A stretch of 64,000 nucleotides of DNA from Athripsodes cinereus. Its lineage: Eukaryota > Arthropoda > Insecta > Trichoptera > Leptoceridae. The notes beneath the pieces were generated by a model that was given only the letters and a program-made list of their open reading frames with translations, was not told the DNA's origin and made no database searches. Shown here piece by piece: positions 63,059 to 64,000 of this stretch. A program made the position numbers and the translations under genes. The stretch spans positions 4,526,001-4,590,000 of the forward strand of contig OX388319.1 of NCBI GenBank assembly GCA_947579605.1, in the 5' to 3' direction. The first letter of the stretch is position 1. The number at the start of each line of letters is the position of its first letter.

Positions 63059-63534
63059 AGGTAATGTATGCAAGCGAAACTTGGACGAGGCTGAAAAAGG
63101 ATGAGAGTGGAATAAATGCTGCGGAGATGCGTTCACTGAGAAGAATGGTTGGTAAAACGTTGCGAGATAGAGTGAAGAATGACGATATCAGGAGAATGAG
63201 CGGATGTGAGAGGAGTGTTGTGGACAGAATGCGTGTAAACAAGTTGAGATGGTTTGGACATGTTGAGCGAATGCAAGATGAAGGGATGACGAAGAGGATG
63301 TATTTATCTGAAAGAAGGGGTGTGAGGAAGCGCGGACGTCGATGAACCACGTGGCTTGATCACTTGGACCAAATTCTTAAGGACGGACGCGTGCTGAGTA
63401 AGAGAAATCGGCGTGCCTGTATGAGAAACTGGATGAATGTAGAGGAAGTGAAAGAAGTATGTAAGGATAGATCTATATGGCGTTCCGTTCTCTCTGCCTA
63501 CCCTTCCTGGGACATGGCGTGAGGGTATAGAATA
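63059..63534 (+). mobile_element. LINE X, best-preserved 3' end
   Basis: The element includes the ORF above and the terminal 'tacccttcctgggacatggc' + 'gtgagggtata' (63500-63530). TACCCT and AGGGTA can pair as a closing stem. No clear poly(A) or target duplication. Confidence 0.8.
63064..63522 (+). pseudogene. LINE X ORF C-terminus, interrupted by a single stop
   Basis: The frame runs 'MYASETWTRL...', '...DDIRRMSGCERSVVDRMRVN...', '...RWFGHVERMQDEG...', '...RGVRKRGRR', meets TGA at 63343-63345, and continues in the same frame 'TTWLDHLDQILKDGRVLSKR...' to the natural TGA at 63520-63522. The 'YxSETW' start is the equivalent of 'LYGxExW' just after the RT domain, so only the last third of ORF2 is present. 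One substitution appears responsible for the internal stop. Confidence 0.85.
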
Positions 63535-63544
63535 TTATAGTATA

Positions 63545-63683
63545 ATTTGAAACAAGTGTTTCTTTCTACTATAAGTTATTGATCACGAGAGAGTCGTCTT
63601 TCGACTTATCAGGTCATTATAAGTCAAAAGACGTCTCTCTCTTGATTAATAACTTATAGTAGATAGAAACACTTGTTTCAAAT
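63545..63683. mobile_element. Palindromic MITE (repeat F type), about 65-bp arms, TA duplication
   Basis: ATTTGAAACAAGTGTTTCTT at the left and its inverse at the right; the arms run on through 'ctactataagtta', 'cgagagag' and 'cgtctttcgacttat' to a short centre 'caggtcatt'. TA occurs outside both ends (63543-63544, 63684-63685). Confidence 0.75.
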
Positions 63684-63689
63684 TACCTT

Positions 63690-64000
63690 ATGATGATTCG
63701 TCCAAATAATTCCATTATTTCTCAAAATATTGAACAGTCAATAGGTAATTATTTTTGAGCAAGGCCGAGTTTCTAATAATATAATATATAACAATTCAAG
63801 AAAGAAAATGGAAATCATTGTTTTTATTGATGTTTAGTGATGCAAATAATAAATAAAAGAAAATCTATCTAATTTATTTGTTTTGCCTGTTTTTCATTCG
63901 TTCTTCTGTTTCTCATATAAAAAAAAAACTAAACAAAAAGTCTAACCTTCCTAAGAACAGAATTAAAATATATTTCATACAAATCAAATATAATGACGTT
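63690..64000. other. AT-rich, nothing recognised
   Basis: No features. Confidence 0.45.

Noticed and set aside
63057..63350. 97-residue minus-strand frame and the 60-residue plus-strand frame at 22301
   Set aside because: Antisense shadows of the LINE X ORF.

Overview
This window looks like a stretch of insect nuclear genome, most likely from a moth or butterfly (Lepidoptera). That is an inference from the very AT-rich DNA, the scattered TAGGTACCTA-type words, the R1-clade retrotransposon fragment, tRNA-headed SINEs, and several short repeat modules that recur many times. There are no bacterial-style genes, operons, rRNA genes, functional tRNA genes or CRISPR arrays. Almost every long open frame is a transposon remnant, a repeat read through, or chance. 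The only hints of host genes are small GC-rich islands with splice-like borders at 148-257, 34358-34464 and 61980-62058 (a fourth, weaker one at 19903-19948). None could be assigned to a protein family.

The window is mainly an archive of mobile DNA. (1) Non-LTR retrotransposons (LINEs) are nearly all 5'-truncated to the end of the reverse-transcriptase ORF: an R1-clade fragment (6600-7505), an RT-domain fragment (13712-14405), family P with a (GAT)n tail (12713-13177, 20325-20525, 28642-28929, 46857-46975), family X whose end reads TACCC...GGGTATA (eight places), family H (4863, 11876, 39070, 51186, 53125), and other C-terminal scraps. (2) SINE-like repeats: tRNA-headed SINE-A, SINE-B and SINE-C, and the very abundant repeat E (more than 20 copies), whose end resembles that of LINE X. 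(3) Short 3'-end modules with a hairpin and an A-rich or (AATA)n tail, especially module D. (4) LTR elements: a roughly 0.9-kb LTR with primer-binding site at 8810-9720 whose upstream part holds seven contiguous heat-shock-element pentamers, and a small solo LTR at 53230-53569. (5) DNA transposons and MITEs: a 2-kb element with 8-bp target duplication (42328-44323) nested in a widespread arthropod-type repeat, a pogo/Tigger deletion derivative (36129-36768), and several inverted-repeat MITEs with visible target duplications (3153-3406, 24828-25015, 26576-26845, 53973-54168, 63545-63683) or without (32861-32995).

Layout: 1-6 kb is sparse. 6-15 kb is dense in LINE fragments, the LTR and SINEs. 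15-34 kb is AT-rich with scattered SINE, E, X, P and MITE copies, and includes a repeat-poor block at 30.7-32.7 kb. 34-38 kb holds a candidate exon, the pogo derivative and a clean retro-insertion. 38-46 kb is rich in E, H and F with the nested transposon. 46-54 kb has E, SINE-A, SINE-C and H copies. 54-64 kb has a subterminal-repeat element and a cluster of X and F copies. Parts interact mainly by nesting: SINEs and E copies are cut by MITEs, LINE X by module D, LINE H by an LTR. This nesting fixes insertion order and element ends. Boundaries are by eye and usually good to a few bases only where a target duplication is stated.
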